Shown piece by piece: positions 55,003-64,000 of a stretch of 64,000 nt of DNA (position 1 is its first letter; each line of letters starts with the position of its first letter). Below the pieces are notes generated by a model. The model ran no database searches and was not told where the DNA came from. It was given only the letters and a program-made list of their open reading frames with translations. The stretch spans positions 32,412 through 96,411 of the forward strand of contig JAXMOA010000021.1 in NCBI GenBank assembly GCA_034670145.1. The letters are read 5' to 3'. A program made the position numbers and the translations under genes. The stretch is from HXMU1420-2 sp034670145. Its GTDB lineage: Bacteria; Pseudomonadota; Alphaproteobacteria; Rhodobacterales; Rhodobacteraceae.

Positions 55003-56516
55003 GCCGGTTCCCCCGCCATCATGAGGCCGATTTGCTCACGGTCATGGCTGACCGCCTCAACAAGATTTCCATCGCGGATCACCACGATCCGGTCAGCAAG
55101 GCCCAGAATCTCGTCAAGATCTTCTGAGATAAGAACAACTCCTGCACCGCGCTCACGGGCTTCCAACAAGCGCCGACCGACCTCTGCGGCAGCGCCCATA
55201 TCAAGGCCGCGTGTAGGTTGGTTTGCGAGGATAAGCCGGGGGGAGCGTTCAAAAACACGAGCCAGAATCAGCTTTTGAATATTCCCGCCTGACAACAATC
55301 TGGATGCGGCGGTCACGCCGGGGCCGCGTACGTCATAGGCTTTGGCAAGCTTTTCGGCATTGGCCTGAATGGCGTCACGCTTTAGCAATCCTCGTGATTG
55401 GATGGCAGGATCATCAAGCCGTTCGATCACCATATTTTCTGCAACACTCATCGCACCAACGATACCTTCGTGATGGCGGTCTTCGGGGATGCGCCCGATA
55501 CCCGCGTTCACCATCGCGCTCGGGCTTGGCTTTGGTACGTCTTGGTCATCTACCGTGATCGTCCCAGCGCTTGGTTGTGCGAGCCCAGAAATCACATTGG
55601 CTAGCCCGCTTTGCCCATTGCCGGAGATGCCGGCGATGCCCAGAATTTCATGCGCGCTTATGGTCAGATCGACGCCTTTGACCGTATCGTGCTTGGCGCG
55701 CCCTTCGACCGATAGGTTCGACAGTTTCAACACCGGTGCACCTGGCGCCATTTCTGTGCGGGCAACCTTGGGTGTATCCGCCCCGACCATCATGCGCGCG
55801 ATGGCTTTTTCATCGGCATCTGCGGTGGCCATCTCTCCTACTTTCTTGCCGTGGCGCAGGACAGCAATGCGATCAGAAAAGGCGAGAACTTCGCGCAGTT
55901 TATGGCTGATGAAAATCACGGACAGGCCGTCTTCTGTCATCGCCTTGATATTGTCGAACAGCGTATCAGCCTCTTGCGGGGTCAGGACCGCCGTGGGTTC
56001 ATCAAGTACAAGAATTCGAGCATCGCGATAAAGCGCCTTGAGGATCTCAACCCGCTGACGTTCGCCAACGGACAGTCGGCCCACCGGAACATTCAGCGGC
56101 GCATTTAATCCACTGCGCTCAATAATGCCGTCGATCTTGGCCTTGGCGCTGTTGCGATTGCGTCGGAAGCTGCGCAGTGGCTCTGATCCGAGAGTGATAT
56201 TGTCGAGCGCGTTGATGTTTTCAGCCAGCGCGAAATGCTGGTGCACCATGCCGACACCGGCGGCCAGCGCGGCTTGGGGGTGACCTAGCGGTAACGGTTG
56301 AAGCGTACCGCTTTCGTCAGCGACCTCAACTGTGCCCGCATCCGGCAGATAGTGCCCGAACAGCATGTTCATCAGCGTGGTTTTGCCCGCGCCGTTTTCA
56401 CCCAAAAGGGCCAGCACTTCACCTTTTTCAAGGGTCAGGCTGACATCATCATTTGCAACCACCAAGCCGAAGCGTTTGCTGAGCCCAGTGAGCCTGAGAG
56501 CAGTGGATTGTGTCAT
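54999..56516 (-). CDS. nucleoside-type ABC transporter ATP-binding protein (two ATPase halves)
   Basis: This ATPase of about 505 residues has two nucleotide-binding domains. The first has Walker A GENGAGKTTLMNMLF, signature LSVGERQRVEILKAL and Walker B ILVLDEPTAVLTP. The second has a degenerate Walker A (GISGNGQSGLAN), signature LSGGNIQKLILARV and LILANQPTRGLD. This layout is that of YufO/NupO-like and RbsA-like proteins. ATG 56516 (MTQSTALRLTGLSKRFG) is the natural start. It follows the binding-protein gene by 39 bp. Confidence 0.86.
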   Translation of the reverse strand: MTQSTALRLTGLSKRFGLVVANDDVSLTLEKGEVLALLGENGAGKTTLMNMLFGHYLPDAGTVEVADESGTLQPLPLGHPQAALAAGVGMVHQHFALAENINALDNITLGSEPLRSFRRNRNSAKAKIDGIIERSGLNAPLNVPVGRLSVGERQRVEILKALYRDARILVLDEPTAVLTPQEADTLFDNIKAMTEDGLSVIFISHKLREVLAFSDRIAVLRHGKKVGEMATADADEKAIARMMVGADTPKVARTEMAPGAPVLKLSNLSVEGRAKHDTVKGVDLTISAHEILGIAGISGNGQSGLANVISGLAQPSAGTITVDDQDVPKPSPSAMVNAGIGRIPEDRHHEGIVGAMSVAENMVIERLDDPAIQSRGLLKRDAIQANAEKLAKAYDVRGPGVTAASRLLSGGNIQKLILARVFERSPRLILANQPTRGLDMGAAAEVGRRLLEARERGAGVVLISEDLDEILGLADRIVVIRDGNLVEAVSHDREQIGLMMAGEPA

Positions 56517-56555
56517 GAAATGGTCGGGCTGGCGCTGACGCCAACCCATGCGTCT

Positions 56556-57545
56556 TTAATTGTCAGAGACTGGACGGTCATCGTTCACGTTCACACGAAA
56601 CAGCCCACCCAGAATTTCAGCTTCACGTTCCTTTACGGCCGCTGCTGTTTCCGCCGCGACAAGGCTTTCGTCCATGACAAGCGAACCGCCGCCATACGCC
56701 ATAAAGCTGTACTGGCCATAGTCCGACGCCTCAAACGTGCCACCTGCAACGTTTGCCACGGCTTTGTCGATGGTCGCTTCCATGTGCCACAGGGCAGAGG
56801 CCATGATGGTCCCAGGATAATCACCAGAGGTATCGATCACGTTGCCGATGGCCTTCACGCCACGCTCAACCGCTGCGTCGGACACGCCAAAACGTTCCGC
56901 ATACATCACGTCTGCGCCTGCATCCATCATCGCGAATGCGCTTTCTTTGGCTTTCGGCGGGTCGTACCAGCTGTCGATGAAGTTCACCATGAACTTCACA
57001 TCCGGGTTCACTTCGCGCGCGCCATCCATGAAGGCATGCATCAAGCGGTTCACTTCAGGGATCGCATATCCGCCAACCATCCCAATCAGGTTAGACTCGG
57101 TCGCAGCACCGGCAACCATGCCGGACAGATAGGATGGTTCGTGAATCCAGTTGTCGAAGACGGAAAAATTTGGCGCGACCGGACCAAAGGACGAGCCCAT
57201 CAGGAACGCCGTCTCGGGGTAATCTGTCGCCACTTTGCGCGCGGCGCGTTCCAGCCCAAAGACCTCACCTACAATCAATTGCTGGCCTTGCTCGGCATAT
57301 TCGCGCATCACCCGTTCATAGTCGGTATTGGCAACATTTTCGGAGAACACATAATCGATATCGCCCCGCTCTGCGGCCGTGTTCAGTGCAAGGTGAATCC
57401 GGCTGATCCATTGCTGTTCGACGGGCAATGTATAGATCGCGGCAACCTTCACCTTTTCTGCCGCAGCGACGCCGGCCGCCAACAGGGTCGATCCCGCGAC
57501 CATGGCGGCCAGCAGCGCCCTTTTCGTTAGCGATATTCTTGACAT
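56556..57545 (-). CDS. BMP-family (BmpA/PnrA-like) substrate-binding protein
   Basis: The predicted solute-binding protein has 329 residues. A Sec signal peptide (RALLAAMVAGSTLLAAGVAA) has no lipobox cysteine, so it should be periplasmic rather than a lipoprotein. Landmarks are AAIYTLPVEQQWISRIHLAL, FLMGSSFGPVAPNFSVFDNW and SYLSGMVAGAATESNLIGMV. The family binds purine nucleosides in PnrA, but members also take other nucleobases. It is the first gene of the operon, facing the TetR gene across a perfect palindrome. Confidence 0.84.
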   Translation of the reverse strand: MSRISLTKRALLAAMVAGSTLLAAGVAAAEKVKVAAIYTLPVEQQWISRIHLALNTAAERGDIDYVFSENVANTDYERVMREYAEQGQQLIVGEVFGLERAARKVATDYPETAFLMGSSFGPVAPNFSVFDNWIHEPSYLSGMVAGAATESNLIGMVGGYAIPEVNRLMHAFMDGAREVNPDVKFMVNFIDSWYDPPKAKESAFAMMDAGADVMYAERFGVSDAAVERGVKAIGNVIDTSGDYPGTIMASALWHMEATIDKAVANVAGGTFEASDYGQYSFMAYGGGSLVMDESLVAAETAAAVKEREAEILGGLFRVNVNDDRPVSDN

Positions 57546-57745
57546 GTCATCCTCTCCTGTTCGGTATTTTGAATGTTGATATTTTCACAGTATTCGTCGC
57601 CTCGGGTTGCTTGGCGCAGCGCCTTTGCTTCCTGTCAGAGCTCCACAAGGTGGGTAGGTTGTATGTTTGTTGGCAGTGTCTTCGGCCCCCATTCCAATGC
57701 CACACGGGTGGATGCTGAAAAGATTTAGATGTCCGGTCAAGAATT

Positions 57746-57767
57746 TTCTGCACGATCGTGCAGAAAG
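57746..57767. promoter_or_regulatory. perfect 22-bp palindrome, probable TetR-family operator
   Basis: TTTCTGCACGA is followed directly by its exact reverse complement TCGTGCAGAAA. It lies in the 317-bp divergent gap, 200 bp from the binding-protein start and 95 bp from the TetR start. It is a strong candidate for the TetR protein's site. Confidence 0.65.
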
Positions 57768-57862
57768 TTTCCAAATCAGATCGGATTTGTTAGTTTGATC
57801 GGCATCAGATGTTCAAACAGGACCTTTCTCGGCCAACGCACCGTTCAAAGGATTGAAGCAGC

Positions 57863-58489
57863 GTGAACAAGCAAAGCGGCGGAATACAGATCCGTCATCG
57901 TGAAGAGACAAGGGCGCAAATTCAGCAGGCCGCTGAACGCATCTTTGCCGACTATGGTTATGTTGGTGCGTCATTCAGTCGGATTGCCGCCGAAGCTGGT
58001 CTGCCGAAATCCAACATCGTCTATTACTATCAGACCAAGGAAAAACTGTACCGAAATGTGGTCGAGAACATCTTCAATGTCTGGCGTGAAGCCGCGGATG
58101 TCCTGTCGCCGGAACGCGATCCGATAACTGCTTTGGGCGATTACATCGAAATCAAGCTGGAACTGGCCCGAACGCGCCCCCATGGCTCCAAGGTCTGGGC
58201 AAACGAAATCATCCAGCGCGCGCCCGTCGTACAGGACTACCTGGAAAACGAACTGCGCCAATGGACCGATGATCGGATTGCAGTGATCGAATACTGGATC
58301 GCCCAAAAGCAGATCAGACCCGTCAGCGCACGGCATTTGCTTTATGCAATCTGGGCGACCACGCAGCACTATGCCGACTTCAAACACCAAATCAGAACAT
58401 TGAACGATGATCTGGAACTGACAAATCAGCAATGGGAAGAGACGAAGCGCTCGCTTCGAGAGATTTTGCTGGAAGGCGTAAAGCTCTGA
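57863..58489 (+). CDS. TetR-family regulator, RutR-like
   Basis: This 208-residue repressor starts at GTG 57863. The N-terminal HTH spans about residues 17-63 (IQQAAERIFADYGYVGASFS, RIAAEAGLPKSNIVYYYQTK). The C-terminal ligand domain (LARTRPHGSKVWANEIIQRA, LLYAIWATTQHYADFKHQIR) resembles RutR, the pyrimidine-responsive regulator. Gene neighbourhood agrees: it diverges from a nucleobase-type importer and a cytosine-deaminase-like enzyme. The ligand is probably a pyrimidine, by inference. Confidence 0.82.
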   Translation: MNKQSGGIQIRHREETRAQIQQAAERIFADYGYVGASFSRIAAEAGLPKSNIVYYYQTKEKLYRNVVENIFNVWREAADVLSPERDPITALGDYIEIKLELARTRPHGSKVWANEIIQRAPVVQDYLENELRQWTDDRIAVIEYWIAQKQIRPVSARHLLYAIWATTQHYADFKHQIRTLNDDLELTNQQWEETKRSLREILLEGVKL

Positions 58490-59025
58490 TCTGGTCGACA
58501 TCTTCAAATTGGTGGTTCGCGTGATCGCGCCTGTTAAGAAAGGGGGGCGTCCGGTCCAGCAGCAACGTACCCAAATATCAGTTTGGAAAGAATCCCTGGT
58601 CGAGTGTCACGGGCAGGGATCTTTGCAGCCATTCAAAACGGCACTTTATGCGCCAAGGACGTTTCTAGTTTTGGTCTAGTAACTCCGTAAACGAGACATT
58701 GGTGAGGCGATGATCAAAGTCCGCAACGTCCGCTTGGTGAGTTCAAAAGGCTTCAGATTTCGCACGCGAAGCGAACGTCGGCAATGCCGGCTGCAAGCGC
58801 AGCAATGAGACAGCGTGTTGGATGTCGGCTGTGGGCCGGTCGCGATTGACGGAACGGCGGGAAGCGGCGCTTCGCTGCTTTAAGCACCAACGTTTGCTAC
58901 GCGGTACAACACGTCATTTCGATGCGTGTACGCCAATGGCTGCTTTCACTGTCGCGTTCAATATTGGCTGTCAATTCTTGTGGTTCAAAACATCGATCCA
59001 TATTTGGAGTGCCAGAAACTAACTC
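58490..59025. other. 536-bp non-coding stretch, nothing recognised
   Basis: This lies between the convergent TetR and acyl-CoA synthetase genes. No credible coding frame, tRNA or strong terminator hairpin was found. Confidence 0.4.
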
Positions 59026-60546
59026 TCACATATCCAAAGTATGCAATTCCCGACGCATGATCTTGCCAGTGCTCGTCTTGGGGACGTCGTCAACGAATTG
59101 GACTTTGCGCGGGCATTTGTATGCTGCTAGCGTTTTCCGGCAAAACGCGATCATCTCATCTTCGGTGCTGGTCATATTTGTTTTGAGAACAACATAAGCC
59201 TTTGCGATCTCGCCCTTGATATCGTCAGGCAGTTTACCGACGGCGGCAAGCGCAACAGCAGGATGCGCCGCCAGAACACGTTCGATTTCAGCAGGGTAGA
59301 CGTTGTAACCGCCTGTTAGGATCATGTCCTTTTTCCGGTCAACAATGTAGACGCAGCCATCGGCGTCCATTGTCCCTAGATCGCCTGTGTGCAGCCAGCC
59401 ATCTGGTTCAAGCGCTTCTCGGGTCTTTTCCTCATCATTAAAGTATCCCATCATTACGATGGGACCGCGGACCATCAATTCCCCGACCTCGCCGCGCGGC
59501 ATCGTTTTGGCCGCGTCTTCCGCATCGGCGATCCGCAGCTCGCAATAAGGCAACGCACAGCCGATTGAACCATGTTTGTTAGTGCCGTAAAGCGGATGCG
59601 TCGAGCCGAGACCAGCAATTTCGGTCATGCCCCAAAGCTCGATCAAAGGTACTTTGAACGCAGCCTCAACCGCCTCCATCGTGGCAACAGGCATGGTTTG
59701 ACCGCCAACATAACAGCGCGTCAGGCTCGACAGATCAACGTGTTTGAGTGTCGGGCTATTCAGCATGAACATGTACATGGCTGGAACGCCATCGAAAATG
59801 GTGGCTTTGTGAGCGGCGATATCTGCAAAGGCCAAATCCACATCGAATGTACGGTGCAGCACTAGTTTGCTGCCGAACATCATCATGCTCATCATAATAA
59901 CATTTGCATACACATGCGGGCATGGAAGGGCACTGACCACACAATCCTGAGCGCCGCGCATCTGCATCTGGCTGGTCATGGCCCCATTGGTGATCACCGC
60001 CCGGTGCGATTGCATCGCGCCCTTGGGGTGCCCTGTTGTGCCTGACGTATATCCGATTGTTGACAAAGCAGCGGGGTCAACATCTATCGGTGCAGGAGCT
60101 GGAATTGCCGCTGCGATCAGCGCATCAAAGGACACTGCCCCTTCGGCAATGTTGCTGCCAAATGAAATGATGGCGTTGACATCCGAAACAGCTTTGACGC
60201 CCATGATCCCGGCCACTTTTTCTGGCGAGGCTATGATCGCCTTGGCGCCGCAATCTTTTACGACATATTCGATTTCATCTGGTGTCAGCATGGTATTGAC
60301 CGGATTGATAACCGCGCCAAGCCGGGCAATTGCGAAATAGCTGACAATCCATTCCCACGAATTGGAGGCATAAAGGGTGACCGTATCTCCGGGCGCGATA
60401 CCTAAGTCACTCAAGCCACCAGCCGCGCGTTCGACGAGAGCGTTAATTTCATTGAATGAGAACGTTTTCCCCTCAAATACAAGCGCATCCTTGTCAGAAA
60501 ACTTTTGTGCGGCTGCGGCTGGAATCTGACCGATATGATTGAGCAT
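59026..60546 (-). CDS. acyl-CoA synthetase / AMP-dependent ligase
   Basis: This ANL-superfamily ligase of 506 residues activates a carboxylic acid to its CoA thioester via an acyl-AMP. The AMP-binding P-loop is STIGYTSGTTGHPKGAMQSH. Further motifs are LIELWGMTEIAGLG, the ATP-contacting Asp in LHTGDLGTMDADGCVYIVDR, and the C-terminal lysine in VPKTSTGKIMRREL. ATG 60546, with GGAGG upstream, is preferred; the frame stays open to 60657. Chain length of the substrate cannot be read from sequence. Confidence 0.86.
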   Translation of the reverse strand: MLNHIGQIPAAAAQKFSDKDALVFEGKTFSFNEINALVERAAGGLSDLGIAPGDTVTLYASNSWEWIVSYFAIARLGAVINPVNTMLTPDEIEYVVKDCGAKAIIASPEKVAGIMGVKAVSDVNAIISFGSNIAEGAVSFDALIAAAIPAPAPIDVDPAALSTIGYTSGTTGHPKGAMQSHRAVITNGAMTSQMQMRGAQDCVVSALPCPHVYANVIMMSMMMFGSKLVLHRTFDVDLAFADIAAHKATIFDGVPAMYMFMLNSPTLKHVDLSSLTRCYVGGQTMPVATMEAVEAAFKVPLIELWGMTEIAGLGSTHPLYGTNKHGSIGCALPYCELRIADAEDAAKTMPRGEVGELMVRGPIVMMGYFNDEEKTREALEPDGWLHTGDLGTMDADGCVYIVDRKKDMILTGGYNVYPAEIERVLAAHPAVALAAVGKLPDDIKGEIAKAYVVLKTNMTSTEDEMIAFCRKTLAAYKCPRKVQFVDDVPKTSTGKIMRRELHTLDM

Positions 60547-61021
60547 TTTGCCTCCTAAAACGAAATGTTTTCGGTTCTTTGTTGTCGCCGTGACCGTCTG
60601 TGCAGCACGTCGCAAGTTTTCAACAGCGGCAAACGTTTGTCTACCAAATATGGACAACTGCGAAAACAGTCATTCTTGTTTCTTTGACAAACGGGGAGTC
60701 TGGGCTCACCGCCGCCTTGCGGCAGTGCCGCGAACAGCTCGGTTTCAAGCAAATGTGGATGTCGGCTTGCAACGGAGCGGCTTGATCGGTTCGCGCCGGC
60801 GTAGAAAGTCCACAATCCGCCCTCTATCGCGACCGTCCCAAACCTGCCGTTCGTCGGTGTCTTCGTCCGCTGCGGTGCGGCCCGTCGTGGCTGTCATTCG
60901 CTGGACACGCGATATCATGGGATGGTCGAACTGGCGCTACGCGGACGAAGGGGACAGTCGCTGTGATTTAGCCAAAGGTTGCAATAGCATTGGGGAGGGT
61001 TAGCCAAGCACGCCCCGTGCC
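60547..61021. other. 475-bp non-coding stretch
   Basis: The promoter of the acyl-CoA synthetase should lie at its left side, and the cyclase gene ends at its right. I could not identify specific elements or a coding frame with real protein character. Confidence 0.35.
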
Positions 61022-62695
61022 TCACTCTGGAAGCCCGGCCTCTCGCAGTATTGATGTTAATCTTGAAGAGGTTGCTTCATCGGCAAATGGGAAGCGATTT
61101 GCGTCCAGCACTCTAAGTCCGTGATCTTCGACTATCTTGTGAAACTCGTTTGATCCCGTAATTGCTGTGTTGCCCGCCGCAGCGGCGGCGTAGGCGAGAG
61201 GATGCAACCGAATGATCGACTTTCGTTCGTAGGCGTCGAGAGCATGCGTCAGAGCGGATTTCGTGTCACCTAGCATGGTATAGCCTAGGCTTAGGATCGA
61301 CAGTCGATAAGGCGTGGTCGGGTGGTCCGGGAAGTTTTGAACAATACTGCTGAGGCTCTCTACACCAGCGGCCACGCTACCGCCAAATATGTCGGCGAGT
61401 GCTAAATCCTCCTTTGCAAAATGAAAGCCAGGATTGATGATTTGGGCGCGTTTGGCATCCTGCCTGCAGCCTTGATGGTCCCTGCGCAACCAAAGGCGGA
61501 TTCTTGCACGGTTATGGAACGCATAGTCGACCTTGGGACCTATCTCGACGGCCTTGTCCGCAATCGAAAGAACTTCGTCCGCATCAACGTCCTCTCCCGA
61601 ATCCATGGCAAGGGGAACAGATTGCATGAGCGCATATGAATGCATTGCCAACGCCATGGGGTTGTTCGGTTCCAGCTCAACCGCTGCCGCCATTGATGCC
61701 TTGGCAATTGCCATGCTTCTCGGATCAAACTGGTGCATGTGGAAAGCGGCCTTGGACAGCAATTGCTGTCCTGTCAGCTCTCCATTGGGCAAATGGGAGT
61801 ATCCTTCACCAGCATGTGCATTCAACTGAACCCTGATCGCTGCGCCAACCTGCCAGACAATGTCATCAACGAAACTGAACAGGTCATCGAGTTCACCGTC
61901 GACCTTAGTGGACCAACAGGTTTCGCCACTGTCGCATGCGGAAATAGAAATATGGACGCGACATCTGTTGCCAAATGCACGGCATCGCCCATGAAGGCGA
62001 TAAGTCGGCGGATTCTTACTATTATGAGACATCGACACCTTGATCCCAGAGCGCTTCGAGATTGCATGTTCAAGGCCGCTCTGAATTTCCAGTGCGAGGT
62101 CAGCCGCCAGGTTTTCGTCGCCACCACAGCCGAGTGGCTCTAAGAGAATTATTGGAAAACCACCCCCTTTGGGATCGTTCGGGAGTATGGGCTGCGTGAT
62201 TGTGCCGTGCCACGCCCAGACCCGAATGGGTCGGGAAATATTCTTTAGTTCGCGTTCCTTGCCGCCTTCGAAAGCAGCTTTCTTTGAGTCATCCAGCGCG
62301 TTGTAAACTTGGTCGGAAATCGCAAGGCCTCCGGCGGGAGCTATACTTTCCAATCGGGCTGCGACGTTTACACCATCACCAAAGATATCACCATCATCAT
62401 CGTGAACGACATCGCCAAGATGAATGCCGATGCGAAGCTTGAGTGTCTCACGCGAGCTTAACTCTTTCTGTATGTTGATTGCGCAGTTGACGGCATCGAG
62501 CACGGATGGAAACTCAACCAACCAACCGTCGCCTGTACGCTTTACAATATCTCCTTGGCTCCGCTTGACGGTCGGCTCGAAAACCGACTGCCGCATATCA
62601 GATAATGCGGCTAGAGTCGTGTGTTCGTCCGCACCCATCATCTTGGAATAGCCAACGGTATCGGCGACCATTATCGCTGCCAGATTGCGCCTCAA
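61022..62695 (-). CDS. class III adenylate/guanylate cyclase with C-terminal helical-repeat region
   Basis: This soluble 557-residue cyclase has its catalytic domain at the N-terminus (residues 1-170). Metal Asp is in IMVADTVGYSKMM, the second in RTGDGWLVEFPS, and the transition-state residues are in GDGVNVAARLESIAP. The rest is a variable region and TPR-like helices (VELEPNNPMALAMHSYALMQ, then later helix pairs). This layout is common in alphaproteobacteria. It should make cAMP or cGMP. No receptor gene is adjacent; the cyclic-nucleotide-binding-like channel 16 kb away is a possible but unproven target. Confidence 0.84.
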   Translation of the reverse strand: MRRNLAAIMVADTVGYSKMMGADEHTTLAALSDMRQSVFEPTVKRSQGDIVKRTGDGWLVEFPSVLDAVNCAINIQKELSSRETLKLRIGIHLGDVVHDDDGDIFGDGVNVAARLESIAPAGGLAISDQVYNALDDSKKAAFEGGKERELKNISRPIRVWAWHGTITQPILPNDPKGGGFPIILLEPLGCGGDENLAADLALEIQSGLEHAISKRSGIKVSMSHNSKNPPTYRLHGRCRAFGNRCRVHISISACDSGETCWSTKVDGELDDLFSFVDDIVWQVGAAIRVQLNAHAGEGYSHLPNGELTGQQLLSKAAFHMHQFDPRSMAIAKASMAAAVELEPNNPMALAMHSYALMQSVPLAMDSGEDVDADEVLSIADKAVEIGPKVDYAFHNRARIRLWLRRDHQGCRQDAKRAQIINPGFHFAKEDLALADIFGGSVAAGVESLSSIVQNFPDHPTTPYRLSILSLGYTMLGDTKSALTHALDAYERKSIIRLHPLAYAAAAAGNTAITGSNEFHKIVEDHGLRVLDANRFPFADEATSSRLTSILREAGLPE

Positions 62696-62721
62696 GATAC
62701 TGACCTCCCTGCGGAGTGAGG

Positions 62722-63546
62722 TTAGCAGCTTGGACTATGAAGCGCCAACGTTCGGTTCTTTTGCCATACCGTCGATTGTTGGCCATTCAGCAAAAGTCTG
62801 TTCCAGGTTCTGAACCGCTGTTCGGTGCAGGATGCACGAAGGTCCCCTGAGAGGTAGCTGGATCCGTTGTCGCTCAGCAGCCGTGGCTTATGAACGACGT
62901 GGACTTGGTCACATCCTGACGCCTCAAGCGCCAGGTCGAGCGTGTCAGTCACGTCTTCAGCCCTCATGTTCGTGCAGAGCTTCCACGAGATGATATAGCG
63001 GCTATAATCGTCCAGGATCGTGCTGAGATAGAACCACCCCCAGCCTAAAACCTTGAGATAAGTGAAGTCGGTCTGCCAAAGCTGATTGATGGCCGTGGTC
63101 CTGTCTTTGAACTCACTGGCAGCCTTGATGACAATGAAGGCTGGGCTGGTGATCAGATCGTGCGCTTTTAATATCCGATACGTCGAAGCCTCTGATACGA
63201 AGTAGCTTTCTTTGTCTGCAAACGTCACAGCCAGTTCTCTCGGTGACAAGTCCGTCTCTTTCAGTGCCAGTTTGACGACCTTGCGCCGTACCTCATCAGG
63301 GATGCGGTTCCAGACATGCTGTGGCTTGGGAGATTGGTCCTGCAATCCAGCTTCGCCGCGCCGCAGATACCGATCATACCAACGGTAGAATGTGGTGCGA
63401 GGGATGCCCAGTTTGGCCAAAGTCTGACGCGCTGACAGATGCGATCCTTCGACCAATCTGATGATCTCCAGCTTCTCAGATGCGGGATACCTCATTCGTG
63501 GTTGCCCCCATCCCCTATCATGCTTTTTTGAGAAGGCGCAGTTCAA
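62722..63546 (-). pseudogene. IS3-family transposase OrfB, 3' truncated
   Basis: The frame starts MNCAFSKKHDRGWGQPRMRY with an HTH region and the rve integrase core: first Asp in LWQTDFTYLKVLGWG, second in RLLSDNGSSYLSGDL. After SGDL it departs from IS3 sequence (RASCTEQRFRTWN and on to a stop). The region with the catalytic Glu (usually 35 residues later) is absent, so the enzyme is incomplete. It overlaps orfA by 29 bases, the normal arrangement for -1 frameshifting. Confidence 0.8.
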
Positions 63547-63856
63547 GCGTTTGCTCAGCCACGACTTCCTTCAGGTCACGGGCCTCTCGGCGCAGGTCTT
63601 TGACCTCATCAGTCGTGGCAGCACGCGCTGTGTCACCAGCCAGCCGTCGCTTGCCCGCTTCCATGAAGTCCTTGGACCATTTGTAGTAAACGCCCTGGGA
63701 AATCCCCTCGCGGCGGCACAGCTCAGCAATGCTATCCTCGCCACGCAGGCCGTCCAGCACGATCCTGATCTTCTCTTCAGATGAATAATGTTTGCGCGTT
63801 GCCCGTTTGATATCTTTGACGATCTTCTCGCCGGGGCTCTTGGTTGTCTTTCTCAT
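63518..63856 (-). CDS. IS3-family transposase OrfA
   Basis: This 112-residue DNA-binding subunit begins RKTTKSPGEKIVKDIKRATR, has an HTH (DSIAELCRREGISQGVYYKW) and a C-terminal leucine-rich coiled coil (DLRREARDLKEVVAEQTLEL). It overlaps orfB and would normally be expressed as OrfAB by frameshift. Because orfB is truncated the copy is probably inert. Confidence 0.85.
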   Translation of the reverse strand: MRKTTKSPGEKIVKDIKRATRKHYSSEEKIRIVLDGLRGEDSIAELCRREGISQGVYYKWSKDFMEAGKRRLAGDTARAATTDEVKDLRREARDLKEVVAEQTLELRLLKKA

Positions 63857-63940
63857 CGTCCACTCCTCAGTGATTAGGCTCAGGATGCATTGATCTTCCG
63901 GTAAGGTTCTGATTCACGGTTCCCAAAAAGGAGCGGTGTG

Positions 63941-64000
63941 ATGAGTGATCTTTACTGGTTGAACGATGCGCAAATGGCGAAGCTTGAGCCGTTCTTTCCG
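63941..64000 (+). CDS. IS5-family transposase, 5' end only
   Basis: ATG 63941 reads MSDLYWLNDAQMAKLEPFFP and continues past the window edge. This is the characteristic start of IS5-family (IS427-like) transposases. AAAAAGGAG precedes the start. The left terminal repeat probably lies around 63895-63920. Confidence 0.75.
   Translation, partial: MSDLYWLNDAQMAKLEPFFP

Overview
The window looks like an alphaproteobacterial chromosome segment, most likely Rhodobacterales (Roseobacter-type). This rests on gene content (UgpBAC-type and PhnCDE transporters, an L-threonate/tetronate pathway, a P450-phthalate-type reductase fusion, many ATGA start/stop overlaps) and GC-rich third codon positions. Genus and species cannot be named from the sequence alone.

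Region 1 (1-27 kb) is ordinary, densely packed catabolic chromosome. It holds a glycerol-3-phosphate/sugar-type ABC importer with its DeoR regulator and a HAD hydrolase; an rtcB-prfH RNA/ribosome-repair pair; a complete ltnD-otnK-otnC-otnI pathway with a divergent LacI regulator and a 42-bp palindromic operator/promoter; tRNA-Gln; a haloalkane dehalogenase; a 2-hydroxyacid dehydrogenase, gamma-glutamyltransferase, FAD-linked D-lactate-type dehydrogenase and RpiB; an SDR plus self-sufficient P450 operon facing a LysR gene; and a GcvT-fold protein facing a second LysR gene.

Region 2 (27-46 kb) is accessory. It begins with small exported proteins of unknown function and a 1056-residue protein made of eight Tyr/Gly/Asp-rich repeats that contains no lysine. 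Then comes a seven-gene minus-strand cluster, read 45.0 to 33.0 kb: MscS channel with cyclic-nucleotide-binding-like and TerB-like domains; SLOG-like protein with four membrane segments; a HisKA-like/receiver/DUF4062-like protein; a lone receiver; an Amt-type ammonium transporter; a large hybrid histidine kinase; and a pentapeptide-repeat K+ channel. The first four genes overlap each other. The combination reads as a membrane signalling or conflict system and is the strongest candidate for something undescribed.

Region 3 (45.4-51.6 kb) contains broken transposase genes around a phnD-phnC-phnE-phnE operon. The fifth gene of that operon, a HAD hydrolase, is cut off by the end of an IS3-type element. 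The same 45 bp occur at the IS3 orfA copy near 63.8 kb.

Region 4 (51.7-58.5 kb) is a nucleoside/nucleobase-type importer (BMP-family binding protein, ATPase, two permeases) with a cytosine-deaminase-like amidohydrolase. It faces a TetR gene across a perfect 22-bp palindrome. Region 5 (59-64 kb) holds an acyl-CoA synthetase, a class III nucleotidyl cyclase, a truncated IS3 element and the start of an IS5-type transposase running off the window.
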